Source of the DNA: FEN-1250 sp039918615
Lineage (GTDB): Bacteria; Gemmatimonadota; Gemmatimonadetes; Gemmatimonadales; Gemmatimonadaceae
Length of the DNA stretch: 52,829 nt
Reading direction: 5' to 3'
Assembly: GCA_039918615.1 (NCBI GenBank)
Contig: JBDSHG010000227.1
Coordinates: forward strand, 1 to 52,829
A model generated the notes under the pieces. It searched no databases and was not told the origin of the DNA. It worked only from the letters and a program-made list of their open reading frames with translations. The position numbers and the translations under genes were made by a program. Below, piece by piece: positions 1 through 8,185 of the stretch. Numbering within the stretch: position 1 is the stretch's first letter; each line of letters starts with the position of its first letter.

Positions 1-1064
1 CCGCGATCCTCGGTCCGTGCGCCGGCGGGGCCGTGTACTCGCCCGCGATCACCGACTTCGTCTATATGGTACGCGGCACGTCGTACATGTTCGTCACGGG
101 TCCGAACGTCGTGAAGACGGTGACGCATGAAGACGTGACCATGGAGGAGCTCGGCGGCGCGGACACGCACGCCTCGGTGTCTGGCGTCGCGCACTTCGCC
201 TGCGATTCGGAGATCGCCTGCCTCCAGCAGATCCGCGATCTCTTCCGCTTCATTCCCTCGAACAACCTCGGCGAGTCGCCGCGTGGCAGTGGTAGAGATC
301 CGCGCGACCGCCGCGATGAGGCGCTGCTCGACATCGTTCCGGACAATCCGAACAAGCCGTACGACATGCACGACGTGCTGCGCCGCGTCATCGACGATGG
401 CGAGTTCCTCGAGGTGCATCGCGACTACGGCGCAAATATCATCTGCGGCTTTGCGCATCTCGGGAGCTATGGCGTGGGTATCGTCGCCAATCAGCCGGCG
501 GTGCTCGCCGGCGTCCTCGACATTCCGGCGTCGATCAAGGCCGCGCGATTCATTCGCTTCTGCGATGCGTTCAACATCCCGATCATCACCTTCGAGGATG
601 TTCCGGGCTTTCTGCCGGGCTTGAGCCAGGAGCACGGCGGTATCATTCGCCACGGCGCCAAGCTGCTCTACGCCTACTGCGAGGCGACGGTTCCCAAGCT
701 CACCGTGATCACGCGCAAGGCATACGGCGGCGCGTACGATGTCATGAGCAGCAAGCACATTCGTGGCGACTTCAACATCGCGTGGCCCACGGCCGAGATC
801 GCGGTCATGGGCGCGAAAGGGGCGGTGGAGATTCTCTTCAAGCGAGAGATCGCCGAGAGCGACGATCCCGAGGCTGCGATGGAGGCAAAGGTGGCCGAAT
901 ACAGCGAGCAGTTCGCGAACCCGTACGTCGCGGCGTCCCGCGGCTATGTCGACGATGTCATCGATCCTCGCGATACTCGCCCTCGCCTCATCGATGCACT
1001 GGAGACCATGCGCGCCAAACGCGACTCGAATCCCCCTCGGAAGCACGGGAACATTCCACTCTGA
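1..1064 (+). CDS. pccB: Acyl-CoA (propionyl-CoA) carboxylase carboxyltransferase subunit, 5'-truncated by window edge
   Basis: Biotin-dependent carboxyltransferase that moves CO2 from carboxybiotin to an acyl-CoA, most likely propionyl-CoA. The frame is open from base 3, so the gene starts outside the window; 353 residues remain of a family usually 510-550 long. The first visible residues, AILGPCAGGAVYSPAITDF, are the conserved CoA/oxyanion-hole segment ending the N-terminal crotonase fold. The C-terminal half follows, with GYGVGIVANQP-like and PGFLPG segments, and it ends in KHGNIPL, the usual PccB terminus. Its TGA overlaps the next ATG. The biotin carboxylase and biotin carrier genes downstream support a multisubunit PCC/ACC. 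Substrate (propionyl versus acetyl or methylcrotonyl) is inferred from overall resemblance. Confidence 0.95.
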   Translation, partial: AILGPCAGGAVYSPAITDFVYMVRGTSYMFVTGPNVVKTVTHEDVTMEELGGADTHASVSGVAHFACDSEIACLQQIRDLFRFIPSNNLGESPRGSGRDPRDRRDEALLDIVPDNPNKPYDMHDVLRRVIDDGEFLEVHRDYGANIICGFAHLGSYGVGIVANQPAVLAGVLDIPASIKAARFIRFCDAFNIPIITFEDVPGFLPGLSQEHGGIIRHGAKLLYAYCEATVPKLTVITRKAYGGAYDVMSSKHIRGDFNIAWPTAEIAVMGAKGAVEILFKREIAESDDPEAAMEAKVAEYSEQFANPYVAASRGYVDDVIDPRDTRPRLIDALETMRAKRDSNPPRKHGNIPL

Positions 1065-1570
1065 TGCCGCCTCCAAGCAGCACACTCAGGCTCGGAGACC
1101 GCGTTCCGTCATTCGTTCTTCGCGATGCGGTCTCGGACAGCACCTTCGAGCTCGCATCGCTGCTCGCCGATCATCGCGGGCTGCTGCTCGTCTTTCATCG
1201 CGGCATGTGGTGCCCGAGCTGCCGACGCCAGCTCACGGAGCTCGAGAGCGCGCTGCCGAAGCTCGAAGCCGCCGGCATTCGCGTGGCCGCAGTGCTCGCG
1301 CAGGCGTGGTACCGCGTGCGCGTCTCGCTGGAGAAGGCCGGCGACCCATATCGATTCCCGATTCTCTGCGACGGCGATCGGACGGTCGTGAAGGAGTACG
1401 GCGTGTGGCATCCGCTCGGCATCGACGCGTTCAACAGCGCGCACCCCGCGTCCTTTCTCATCGACAGTACGGGCATCCTCCGCTACAGCTTCGTCGGCAG
1501 CACGCAGTTCCAGCGCGCGTCGATGAGTGAGATCCTTGCCGTCGCCGAACGCGAGCTGCGTGTTCAATAA
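1064..1570 (+). CDS. Peroxiredoxin-like / AhpC-TSA family thioredoxin-fold protein
   Basis: A 168-residue thioredoxin-fold protein. It has the FHRGMWCPSCRRQL segment with C50 and C53, the place where AhpC/TSA peroxiredoxin-like proteins carry their reactive cysteines, followed by a later HPASFLID segment typical of the fold. No signal peptide, so cytoplasmic. It would reduce peroxides or act as a thiol oxidoreductase; the electron donor is unknown. The ATG shares one base with the TGA of the carboxyltransferase gene, and its end overlaps the biotin carboxylase start, so it sits inside the carboxylase operon. Why a thiol peroxidase is there cannot be told from the sequence. Confidence 0.8.
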   Translation: MPPPSSTLRLGDRVPSFVLRDAVSDSTFELASLLADHRGLLLVFHRGMWCPSCRRQLTELESALPKLEAAGIRVAAVLAQAWYRVRVSLEKAGDPYRFPILCDGDRTVVKEYGVWHPLGIDAFNSAHPASFLIDSTGILRYSFVGSTQFQRASMSEILAVAERELRVQ

Positions 1571-3095
1571 GATCCTCATCGCGAATCGCGGTGAGATCGC
1601 GTTGCGAATCGTTCGCGCCTGCCGGGAGCTCGGAGTCGGATCCGTCGCGGTGTTCAGCGATGCGGACGCCTCCGCGCCTCATGCGCGCGAGGCCGATGAG
1701 GCGGTGAACATCGGTGCGGCACCGTCGCGCGACAGCTACCTGCGCGCCGACAAGCTGATCGAGGCCGCGAAGCGCACGGGTGCACAGGCCATTCACCCCG
1801 GGTACGGCTTCCTCTCGGAGCGCGAGCACTTCGCACGCGCCGTCGTCGAGGCGGGGCTCGTCTTCATCGGCCCGCCCGCGTCCGCGATCGCGGCGGTCGG
1901 CAGCAAGACCGCTGCGCGCGCGCTCGCCGCGACCGCGAATGTGCCCGTAGTGCCCGGCACGACGAATCCTCTGCGCGACGCAGCGGAAGCGGTGGCGGTG
2001 GCCGAGACGCTCGGCTACCCCGTGCTACTTAAGGCGGCGGCTGGCGGTGGGGGGAAGGGAATGCGCATCGTGCGCGCCGCCGCGGAGCTCGCACCGGCGC
2101 TGGAGAGTGCGAAGCGCGAGGCGATGACATCGTTCGGCGACGACGCCGTGTACGTCGAGAAGTACATCGCCGGTCCGCGCCACGTCGAGATTCAGGTGCT
2201 TGGCGACTCGTACGGCACGATGTACTCACTTGGCGAGCGCGAGTGCTCGATCCAGCGTCGGCATCAGAAGATGATCGAGGAGGCGCCGAGCGTCGCGGTG
2301 ACGCCGGAGCTGCGCACGCGGATGGGCGAGACCGCGGTGCGAATGGCCAAGGCCGCGGGCTACGTGAATGCCGGCACGTGCGAGTTTCTTCTCGACGCGG
2401 AGGAGAATTTCTACTTCCTCGAGATGAATACGCGGCTACAGGTCGAGCATCCCGTAACGGAGCTCGTGAGCGGTATCGATCTCGTGCAGTGGCAAATCCG
2501 CATCGCCGCGGGGGAGCGATTGCCGGCTGCGCCGCTGATGACCGAGCCGCGCGGGTGGGCGATCGAATGCCGGATCACGAGTGAGGATGCGGGGAACGAC
2601 TTCCTTCCGTCCACGGGCACCATCTCGTTTCTGCGCGTGCCCGGTGGGCCGGGGGTGCGCTGGGACGGCGGCGTTGGCGCGGGAAGCGAGATCGGGCTCC
2701 ACTATGATCCGCTGCTTGGGAAGCTCATCGTGTGGGCGCACACGCGCGACGCGGCCATCTCGCGCATGCGCCGCGCGCTGCTCGAGCTCACGATCGTCGG
2801 CGTCGAGACGTCGCGTGATTTTCATCTGCGCGTGATGGATGATCCCGACTTTCAGCGCGGCGCCATCGACATCCAGTGGCTCGAGCGACGGCTGCCGTCG
2901 CTCACCGCCAACGACTCGACGCCGGACGGCGAAGTCGCGGTCGCGATCGCCGCGGCGCTGCTGGCCGAGAGCGAGCGCGCGGGGCGGCTGCGGACTACCG
3001 TGAGCGCCGACGGCGAGGCCGGCGCTGGCGCGCCTGGATCGAGTAACGATGCCTGGCGCATTGCCGGCCTCCGCGACGGGCTGAGGCGACGCTGA
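1560..3095 (+). CDS. accC: Acyl-CoA carboxylase, biotin carboxylase subunit
   Basis: ATP-dependent biotin carboxylase (511 residues from GTG 1560). It shows the N-terminal FNKILIANRGEIALRI, a glycine-rich ATP-grasp loop (AAAGGGGKGMR, about residues 160-170), the ECSIQRRHQK substrate segment and the EMNTRLQVEHPVTE metal/biotin segment. The family core ends near residue 440; a tail of about 65 Ala/Glu-rich residues follows with no biotin attachment motif, because the carrier is a separate gene downstream. GTG 1560 was chosen because homologues begin right at FNKILIANRGE; an upstream ATG at 1527 is also in frame. It overlaps the previous gene by 11 bases. Probable partner of the PccB-like subunit. 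Confidence 0.92.
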   Translation: MFNKILIANRGEIALRIVRACRELGVGSVAVFSDADASAPHAREADEAVNIGAAPSRDSYLRADKLIEAAKRTGAQAIHPGYGFLSEREHFARAVVEAGLVFIGPPASAIAAVGSKTAARALAATANVPVVPGTTNPLRDAAEAVAVAETLGYPVLLKAAAGGGGKGMRIVRAAAELAPALESAKREAMTSFGDDAVYVEKYIAGPRHVEIQVLGDSYGTMYSLGERECSIQRRHQKMIEEAPSVAVTPELRTRMGETAVRMAKAAGYVNAGTCEFLLDAEENFYFLEMNTRLQVEHPVTELVSGIDLVQWQIRIAAGERLPAAPLMTEPRGWAIECRITSEDAGNDFLPSTGTISFLRVPGGPGVRWDGGVGAGSEIGLHYDPLLGKLIVWAHTRDAAISRMRRALLELTIVGVETSRDFHLRVMDDPDFQRGAIDIQWLERRLPSLTANDSTPDGEVAVAIAAALLAESERAGRLRTTVSADGEAGAGAPGSSNDAWRIAGLRDGLRRR

Positions 3096-4324
3096 TGGCA
3101 TCCGTCTCCGTGACCGTCGAGTCGATCGCCGCCGGCGGTGATGGCGTCGCGCGCGCGGAGGGATTCGTCGTCTTCGTACCACGCTCCGCGCCCGGCGATG
3201 TGGGCGTCGTCGACATCGCGATGCGCGGCTCCTTCGCGCGCGCGCCCTTCCTGCGTCTCGAGCATCCCGCACAGAGTCGCGTCGAGCCGCCGTGCCCGCA
3301 CTATACGATCGACCGCTGCGGCGGCTGCCAACTCCAACACATGGAATACTCGGCGCAGCTCGAGGCGAAGAGCGGGATTATTCGGGATTCGATCACGCGC
3401 ATCGGGAAGCGCGCGGTGGAGCGGCCGGAGGTCGAGCCGAGCGCGCAGCAGTGGCGCTATCGGCGCAAGCTCACGATGGCGATGCAGCGGAGCGGCGCAC
3501 GCTGGATCGCGGGGCTCCATCCGTACGATTCGCCGCGAAAGATCTTCTCGCTCAAGGACTGTCCGATCACCGACGAGCGCGTCGTGACAGTGTGGGGCGA
3601 GATCATGGCGGCGCAATCGTTCTTCCCGATCGCGTCGCAGCTGCGCGGCGCCGTGCGCATCGACGAAACGGGCGCGACCTTCGTGCTCGAGGGCGGCGAC
3701 GTCTGGCCTGAGGTACCGCGATTCTTCGAAGCCGTCTCCTCGCTCTCTGCGCTTTGGTGGATTCCGGAAAACAAGCGCCGCCGCCTCATGCAGCAGCGCG
3801 GCGACTCGAATGCGCTGGGTGCTTCGTTTGCACAGGTCAACGCACCAGTCACGGCGCGGATGCACGATTACGTCCTCGCGCGCGTGCTGTCTCACGGGCC
3901 GCAATCGGTCGTCGATGGCTACTCGGGTGCGGGCGAGCTCGCGATGGCGCTGGCCTCGACGGGCGTGCGCGTCTCGGCCATCGAGCTCGACTCTGATGCG
4001 TCGTCGCACGCCGCCGTGCGTCTCCCCGCGGGATCGACCTCCATCTCGGCGAAGGTCGAAGAGGTGCTCGGCTCACTGCTCCCCGTGGATGTCGTCGTCC
4101 TCAACCCGCCGCGCACCGGCGTCGACGGTCGCGTCACCGAGCAGCTCGAGCAGTGCGACCCGGCGCCGCGCGCGGTGATCTACGTGAGCTGCAATCCGGC
4201 GACGCTCGCGCGCGATCTCGCGCGCATGCCGCGCTACGAAATCGCGTCGCTCCGCGCGTACGACATGTTCCCGCAGACGGCCCACGTCGAAACGGTGTGC
4301 GAGCTCGTGCCGGTGTCCGCGTGA
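3095..4324 (+). CDS. Class I SAM-dependent RNA (uracil-5-)methyltransferase, RlmD/TrmA family
   Basis: A 409-residue RNA m5U methyltransferase. It starts with a TRAM-like beta-barrel (about residues 1-60), followed by cysteines C67, C75 and C78 (C-x7-C-G-G-C) and a later KDCP cysteine that together match the iron-sulfur site of RumA/RlmD proteins, though spacing between the first two cysteines is slightly longer than in E. coli RumA. The C-terminal Rossmann domain has a DGYSGAGEL SAM loop, LNPPRTG and VSCNPATLARDL with the catalytic cysteine. Likely target is uracil in 23S rRNA or tRNA; which one is not decidable here. It lies between the biotin carboxylase and biotin carrier genes, overlapping both (TGATG and GTGA). 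Confidence 0.9.
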   Translation: MASVSVTVESIAAGGDGVARAEGFVVFVPRSAPGDVGVVDIAMRGSFARAPFLRLEHPAQSRVEPPCPHYTIDRCGGCQLQHMEYSAQLEAKSGIIRDSITRIGKRAVERPEVEPSAQQWRYRRKLTMAMQRSGARWIAGLHPYDSPRKIFSLKDCPITDERVVTVWGEIMAAQSFFPIASQLRGAVRIDETGATFVLEGGDVWPEVPRFFEAVSSLSALWWIPENKRRRLMQQRGDSNALGASFAQVNAPVTARMHDYVLARVLSHGPQSVVDGYSGAGELAMALASTGVRVSAIELDSDASSHAAVRLPAGSTSISAKVEEVLGSLLPVDVVVLNPPRTGVDGRVTEQLEQCDPAPRAVIYVSCNPATLARDLARMPRYEIASLRAYDMFPQTAHVETVCELVPVSA

Positions 4325-4821
4325 TCTACGTCGTCGAGGTCAACGGGAAGCGCTACACCGTCGACATTCGCGACGGCGCGGCGATAGTTGACGGAGTCAA
4401 CTATCGGGCGGCGATGCAGTCGGTGGCGGGAACGCCGGTGCGCATCGTCAGCGTCAACGACAGCGTCCACCGCATGGTGCTTCGCGAGCGCGTCGCGCGG
4501 GGGCGCTACCGCCTCTGGCTCGACGGCCATCGCTACGACGCCGAGGCACTGGATTCCCGCGCGCGAGCGATCCGCGACATGCAGGCGTCCGTCGCAAGGC
4601 CCTCTGGCCCGGCGCCGCTGCGCGCGCCGATGCCGGGACTCATCGTGGCGCTGCGCGTGAAGGTCGGCGACACCATTGCCGCTGGCGATGGGCTCGTGGT
4701 GATGGAGGCCATGAAGATGGAGAACGAGTTGCGCGCAGCTGCGGCTGGCATCGTGCGCGCCGTTCACGTCACCGTGGGCGCGGCGGTGGAGAAGGGCGCA
4801 CTGCTCGTGGAGCTCGAGTAG
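4321..4821 (+). CDS. Biotin carboxyl carrier protein of acyl-CoA carboxylase
   Basis: A 166-residue biotin carrier. The last 75 residues form a biotinyl/lipoyl domain: APMPGLI, then the biotinylation motif E-A-M-K-M at residues 129-133, with K132 the biotin attachment site. The N-terminal 90 residues are a beta-rich stretch of the kind found between the BT-like and BCCP parts of fused PCC alpha chains. In fused homologues this would be the C-terminus of the biotin carboxylase; here the chain is split, with an RNA methyltransferase gene in between. GTG 4321 overlaps the preceding TGA (GTGA), which supports translational coupling. Works with the carboxylase genes at the left of the window. Confidence 0.92.
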   Translation: MIYVVEVNGKRYTVDIRDGAAIVDGVNYRAAMQSVAGTPVRIVSVNDSVHRMVLRERVARGRYRLWLDGHRYDAEALDSRARAIRDMQASVARPSGPAPLRAPMPGLIVALRVKVGDTIAAGDGLVVMEAMKMENELRAAAAGIVRAVHVTVGAAVEKGALLVELE

Positions 4822-4839
4822 CTTCGAGGCGTACCGGCG

Positions 4840-5340
4840 CTACCGAAGTCCGGTGGTGTCGTGCACGAGCCGCCCCCATCCGATCTGCCCCGACAGCTTC
4901 GCCAGCGACCAGCGCCCGTCGCCGCCATCCAGCGGAAGCGCGAAGTTCAGGCTGTTGTCGATCACCCCCGGGTTGAGGTCCACCCGCAGCATTTTCCCCT
5001 CCACGTTCCAGCGCATTACCTGCTTCCGCGTCGCGACTGCCGCCGTGAGCACGTCGGGGAGGTAGCCCAGCACAGCGCCCTCGCCGCTGTTGTCCTGGCA
5101 GTTCTTGTGGTTGAGGAGCGTATGGAGGTTGATCGTGACCGGATATGCCCGTCCTCTGATCCGCTGGGCGTCCGAACCCGCCCTCGGTGTGAGCGTATCG
5201 ACCACGAGGTAGACGTGCTGGACGACGGAATATCCGGCGCAGAGATCGCCGATGCGCTCGCTCACCGGATGGCTGCACGCGGACACGCCGATCGACGCTG
5301 CCACTCCCACGAGAACCAGCCCGCGCAGATGCGTTGACAA
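4840..5340 (-). CDS. Putative lipoprotein, unknown function
   Basis: A 166-residue protein with a classic lipoprotein signal: charged start, hydrophobic stretch LVLVGVAASIG and lipobox VSAC, so it is expected to be anchored in the membrane on the periplasmic face. The mature part has several cysteines (CSH, LCAG, NCQD) but no domain I recognise. The start is TTG at 5340, the only start giving a normal-length signal; that codon touches the -35 box of the divergent rplM promoter. It converges with the biotin carrier gene, 18 bases apart. Function unknown. Confidence 0.7.
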   Translation of the reverse strand: MSTHLRGLVLVGVAASIGVSACSHPVSERIGDLCAGYSVVQHVYLVVDTLTPRAGSDAQRIRGRAYPVTINLHTLLNHKNCQDNSGEGAVLGYLPDVLTAAVATRKQVMRWNVEGKMLRVDLNPGVIDNSLNFALPLDGGDGRWSLAKLSGQIGWGRLVHDTTGLR

Positions 5341-5362
5341 CGGCTAACTCCTTTCGTAGCTT
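5334..5362 (+). promoter_or_regulatory. Promoter of rplM-rpsI
   Basis: A perfect -35 TTGACA (5334-5339), a 17-base spacer and -10 TAGCTT (5357-5362) lie about 80 bases before the rplM start. It is the strongest sigma-70-like site in the window. The -35 overlaps the start codon of the divergent lipoprotein gene, so the two genes share control DNA. Confidence 0.75.
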
Positions 5363-5442
5363 AAGAGTCTGTCCCAAACGCCTAGTTGGCGGCCGCGCTC
5401 CCAGCTGTGAGCGCAGGCTTCCTGCATGCCCTTTCGACGCAC

Positions 5443-5892
5443 ATGAGAACTTACACCGCTACACCGAGCGACATCGAGCACAAGTGGTTCATCGTCGACG
5501 CCGAAGGGATGGTGCTCGGACGACTCGCCGCCGAAGTCGCACAGATCATCCGCGGCAAGCACAAGCCGATGTTCACGCCGCACATGGACACGGGTGACAA
5601 CGTCATCGTCATCAACGCGTCCAAGGTTCGCGTCACCGGCCGCAAGGCGGAGCAGAAGCGCTACTTCCATCACACCGGTTACATGGGCCACGAGCGCTTC
5701 ACGCCGTTCGCCACCATGATCACCAAGCACCCGGATCGTGTGATCGAGAAGGCGGTGTACGGCATGCTTCCGAAAACGGCGCTCGGACGTCAGGTACTGC
5801 GCCTCAAGCTGCGCGTCTACGCGGATGCGGATCACCCGCATACCGCTCAGCAGCCCACCGTCCTCAAACTCCGTCAGAGCGAGAGCAAGTAA
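5443..5892 (+). CDS. rplM: 50S ribosomal protein L13
   Basis: L13 of the large ribosomal subunit, 149 residues, family length about 142-150. It has the WFIVDAEGMVLGRLA start, GDNVIVINASKVRVTG and the MLPKTALGRQ segment. ATG 5443 (MRTYTAT) was chosen over an in-frame ATG/GTG further upstream because homologues begin there. Forms a two-gene operon with rpsI, with stop and start overlapping by one base (TAATG). Transcription is probably from the TTGACA/TAGCTT promoter upstream. Confidence 0.97.
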   Translation: MRTYTATPSDIEHKWFIVDAEGMVLGRLAAEVAQIIRGKHKPMFTPHMDTGDNVIVINASKVRVTGRKAEQKRYFHHTGYMGHERFTPFATMITKHPDRVIEKAVYGMLPKTALGRQVLRLKLRVYADADHPHTAQQPTVLKLRQSESK

Positions 5893-6284
5893 TGGCCGAA
5901 GGGATTACGCACACGATCGGGCGCCGGAAAGAAGCGGTCTGCCGTCTCTACATCCGCGCGGGCTCCGGCAAGTGGGATGTCAACGGCCGCACGCTCGGCG
6001 ATTACTTCCCTCGACCGACGCTCGTGTCGGCGATTCAGCAGCCGTTCACGGCCACCGACACGCTCGGACGCTACGATGTGAAAGCGAAGCTCGAAGGCGG
6101 CGGACAGAGCGGACAGGCCGGCGCGCTGCGCCTCGCCGTCTCCCGCGCCCTCGTCGAAATGGACGAGACGCATCGCCGCAAGCTTCGTGACCTCGGCCTC
6201 ATGACGCGCGATTCGCGCTCGGTCGAGCGCAAGAAGCCGGGTCGTCCGAAGGCCCGCAAGCGGTTCCAGTTCTCGAAGCGGTAA
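5892..6284 (+). CDS. rpsI: 30S ribosomal protein S9
   Basis: S9 of the small subunit, 130 residues, full length. Key features are TIGRRKEAVCR near the N-terminus, GGGQSGQAGALRLAVSRAL, the RKKPGRPKARKRFQFSKR tail and the invariant C-terminal SKR that reaches the P-site tRNA. It directly follows rplM with a one-base overlap and is followed by a stem-loop that probably ends the operon. Confidence 0.97.
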   Translation: MAEGITHTIGRRKEAVCRLYIRAGSGKWDVNGRTLGDYFPRPTLVSAIQQPFTATDTLGRYDVKAKLEGGGQSGQAGALRLAVSRALVEMDETHRRKLRDLGLMTRDSRSVERKKPGRPKARKRFQFSKR

Positions 6285-6296
6285 GCAGCTGCAGTA

Positions 6297-6332
6297 TCTC
6301 TGCGCGGCGTAGATTCGCGCAGAGAATCTTTC
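6297..6332 (+). terminator. Stem-loop after rpsI
   Basis: A perfect 10-bp inverted repeat (TCTCTGCGCG / CGCGCAGAGA, 6297-6306 and 6316-6325) with a 9-base loop, followed by ATCTTT. The U-run is weak, so it may terminate poorly or act as an mRNA end-stabilising hairpin between rpsI and rpsB. Confidence 0.55.
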
Positions 6333-6426
6333 ACGCTCTCCGAGTTGCTTTAGGGTGCCGCCACGAGCGGTCTATCGCAACGGTGACGAGAGCGGCCGAA
6401 TCAACCCGAAAGGATTACAAGCACTC

Positions 6427-7377
6427 ATGACTCTGCCCAACCTCGATCAACTGCTCGAAGCCGGTGTCCATTTCGGACACCAGACCCGCCGCTGGAACCC
6501 GAAGATGCGCAGGTACATCTTCGCCGAGCGCAACGGGATCCACATCATCGATCTGCAGAAGACCCTTCGCCAGCTCGAGCTCGCACAGAAGCTCGTGCGC
6601 GATGCGGTTCTGCGCGGTGAGAACATCCTCTTCGTCTGCACCAAGCGCCAGCTCAAGGGCATCGTGCAGGCCGAGGCCGAGCGCTGCGGGGCCATGTTCG
6701 TCACGGAGCGCTGGCTCGGTGGCATGCTCACGAACTTCCAGACGGTCAAGAAGCAGATTCGCCGCCTGAAGGATCTCGAGGCAGGCAGCGAAGAAGGCGG
6801 CGACTTCCAGAACTACACGAAGAAAGAGCAGCTCATGATGTCCCGTGAGCTCGAGAAGCTGAATAAGTACCTCTCGGGCATCAAGAACATGGGCCGTCTC
6901 CCGGGCTTGCTGTTCATCGTCGATTCGAAGAAGGAAAAGATCGCGGTCACGGAAGCCAACAAGCTCGGGCTGCCGATCGTAGCCATCGTCGACACGAATG
7001 CCGATCCCGATCTCATCTCCGTGCCGATCGCCGGCAACGACGATGCGATCCGCTCAGTCGAGCTGATCACGAAGGCAATTGCGGACACGATCGCCGAGGC
7101 CCGCCGCGAGGCGCCGAAGCGCGAAGAGTCCGAGGAAGGCGAGGAAGGGCAGACGACGTACAGCTCCGACCGTGGAACCGAGCCCGCGGATGAAGGGGAG
7201 AAGCGCCGCCGCCGCCGTCCACGCCGTCGTGCGAAGCCCGAGGCAATCGCAGCCCGCCTCAACGTGGGCGGACAGCCCGCGGATGCGGGCGATGTTCCGG
7301 ATGCGGGCGATGTTCCGGATGCGGGCGATGCTCCGGATGCAGGGGCGCCGCCAGCGGACGAGGCACCGGCGGAGTAA
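6427..7377 (+). CDS. rpsB: 30S ribosomal protein S2 with long C-terminal extension
   Basis: S2 of the small subunit. The core (residues 1-230) is canonical: LLEAGVHFGHQTRRWNPKM, the ENILFVCTKRQ strand, RWLGGMLTNF and DTNADPD. Family length is about 230-260; here there are 316 residues. The extra 80 hold an acidic patch, an arginine block (KRRRRRPRRRAKPEA) and a Pro-Asp-Ala-Gly repeat encoded by 18-bp tandem repeats. ATG 6427 (MTLPNLDQ) is the family start; an AAAGGA lies about 12 bases before it. It heads the classic rpsB-tsf-pyrH-frr order. Confidence 0.97.
   Translation: MTLPNLDQLLEAGVHFGHQTRRWNPKMRRYIFAERNGIHIIDLQKTLRQLELAQKLVRDAVLRGENILFVCTKRQLKGIVQAEAERCGAMFVTERWLGGMLTNFQTVKKQIRRLKDLEAGSEEGGDFQNYTKKEQLMMSRELEKLNKYLSGIKNMGRLPGLLFIVDSKKEKIAVTEANKLGLPIVAIVDTNADPDLISVPIAGNDDAIRSVELITKAIADTIAEARREAPKREESEEGEEGQTTYSSDRGTEPADEGEKRRRRRPRRRAKPEAIAARLNVGGQPADAGDVPDAGDVPDAGDAPDAGAPPADEAPAE
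7281..7352 (+). repeat. 18-bp tandem repeat in the 3' end of rpsB
   Basis: Three near-identical 18-base units (7281-7298, 7299-7316, 7317-7334; the third differs by one base) and a degenerate fourth (7335-7352). Each keeps the reading frame and adds six residues of the Pro-Asp-Ala-Gly-Asp-Val type to S2. Copy number could vary between strains without breaking the frame. Confidence 0.85.
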
Positions 7378-7422
7378 GGTCGTACCGGAGTGGTGTCCGG
7401 ACCGCCTTCGAAGTAAACTGAG

Positions 7423-7450
7423 ACGCCGCCGGCCCCACCGGCGGCGTTCT
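7423..7450 (+). terminator. Stem-loop between rpsB and tsf
   Basis: A perfect 10-bp GC-rich stem (ACGCCGCCGG / CCGGCGGCGT, 7423-7432 and 7438-7447) with a 5-base loop, in the 158-base gap between rpsB and tsf. It is followed only by TCTCG, so it looks more like an attenuator or RNA-processing hairpin than a full terminator. It could set the S2:EF-Ts ratio. Confidence 0.45.
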
Positions 7451-7535
7451 CGTGAAAGACACATGATTGATGCGGCCGCGCGGGGAGCTGCGGCTGCCCG
7501 AGACCAGAACACGCTGATCGCGTGAAGGATTGAAC

Positions 7536-8177
7536 ATGGCTACGACTACTGCTTCTGCCGGCGACGACGGTCAGAAGAAACCGATATTCACCGCTAAGCA
7601 CGTTCAGGAGCTCCGCCAGAAGAGCGGTGCGGGCATGATGGACGCGAAGCGCGCACTCGAAGAGGCGGGCGGCGACATGCAGAAGGCGGGCGAGCTCCTG
7701 CGCGCCAAGGGCATCGCGAAGGCCGAGAAGCGCTCGGACCGCACCGCGAGCGAGGGACGCATCGGGAGCTACATCCACCACAATGGAAAGGTGGGCGTGC
7801 TCGTCGAGGTGAACTCCGAAACGGATTTCGTCTCCGGCACCGACGAGTTCAAGGAGCTCGTGCGCGAGATCGCGCTCCACATCGCGAGCGCGTCGCCGCT
7901 CGCCGTCGATCGCGACGGTATCCCGGCGGAAGAAGTCGAGCGCGAGCGTCGGATAGCCGAGCAGCAGTTCGCCGAGAGCGGTAAGCCCGAGTCGCTTCGG
8001 GAGAAGATCGTGCAGGGGAAGGTCGACTCCTTCTACAAGCAGCACACGCTGATGTCGCAGGAGTACGTGCGCGACAACAAGAAGACGATTGGCGATCTCG
8101 TGAAGGAGCTCTCGGCCAAAGTCGGCGAGAACATCGTCGTCAAGCGCTTCGCCCGCTTTCAGCTCGGGCAGGAGTAA
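7536..8177 (+). CDS. tsf: Translation elongation factor Ts
   Basis: Nucleotide exchange factor for EF-Tu, 213 residues, in the short size class (E. coli 283, Thermus about 196). It shows the N-terminal UBA-like domain with the signature LRQKSGAGMMDAKRAL and the core motif VLVEVNSETDFV. ATG 7536 is preferred over TTG 7530 because GAAGGA at 7524-7529 sits at ideal distance. It has about 15 extra N-terminal residues before the usual start of the family. The pyrH start is 8 bases after its stop. Confidence 0.96.
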   Translation: MATTTASAGDDGQKKPIFTAKHVQELRQKSGAGMMDAKRALEEAGGDMQKAGELLRAKGIAKAEKRSDRTASEGRIGSYIHHNGKVGVLVEVNSETDFVSGTDEFKELVREIALHIASASPLAVDRDGIPAEEVERERRIAEQQFAESGKPESLREKIVQGKVDSFYKQHTLMSQEYVRDNKKTIGDLVKELSAKVGENIVVKRFARFQLGQE

Positions 8178-8185
8178 TCGTCAGC

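Noticed and set aside
5386..5442. Upstream start for L13
   Set aside because: Adds 19 residues not found in L13; the family starts at MRTYTA.
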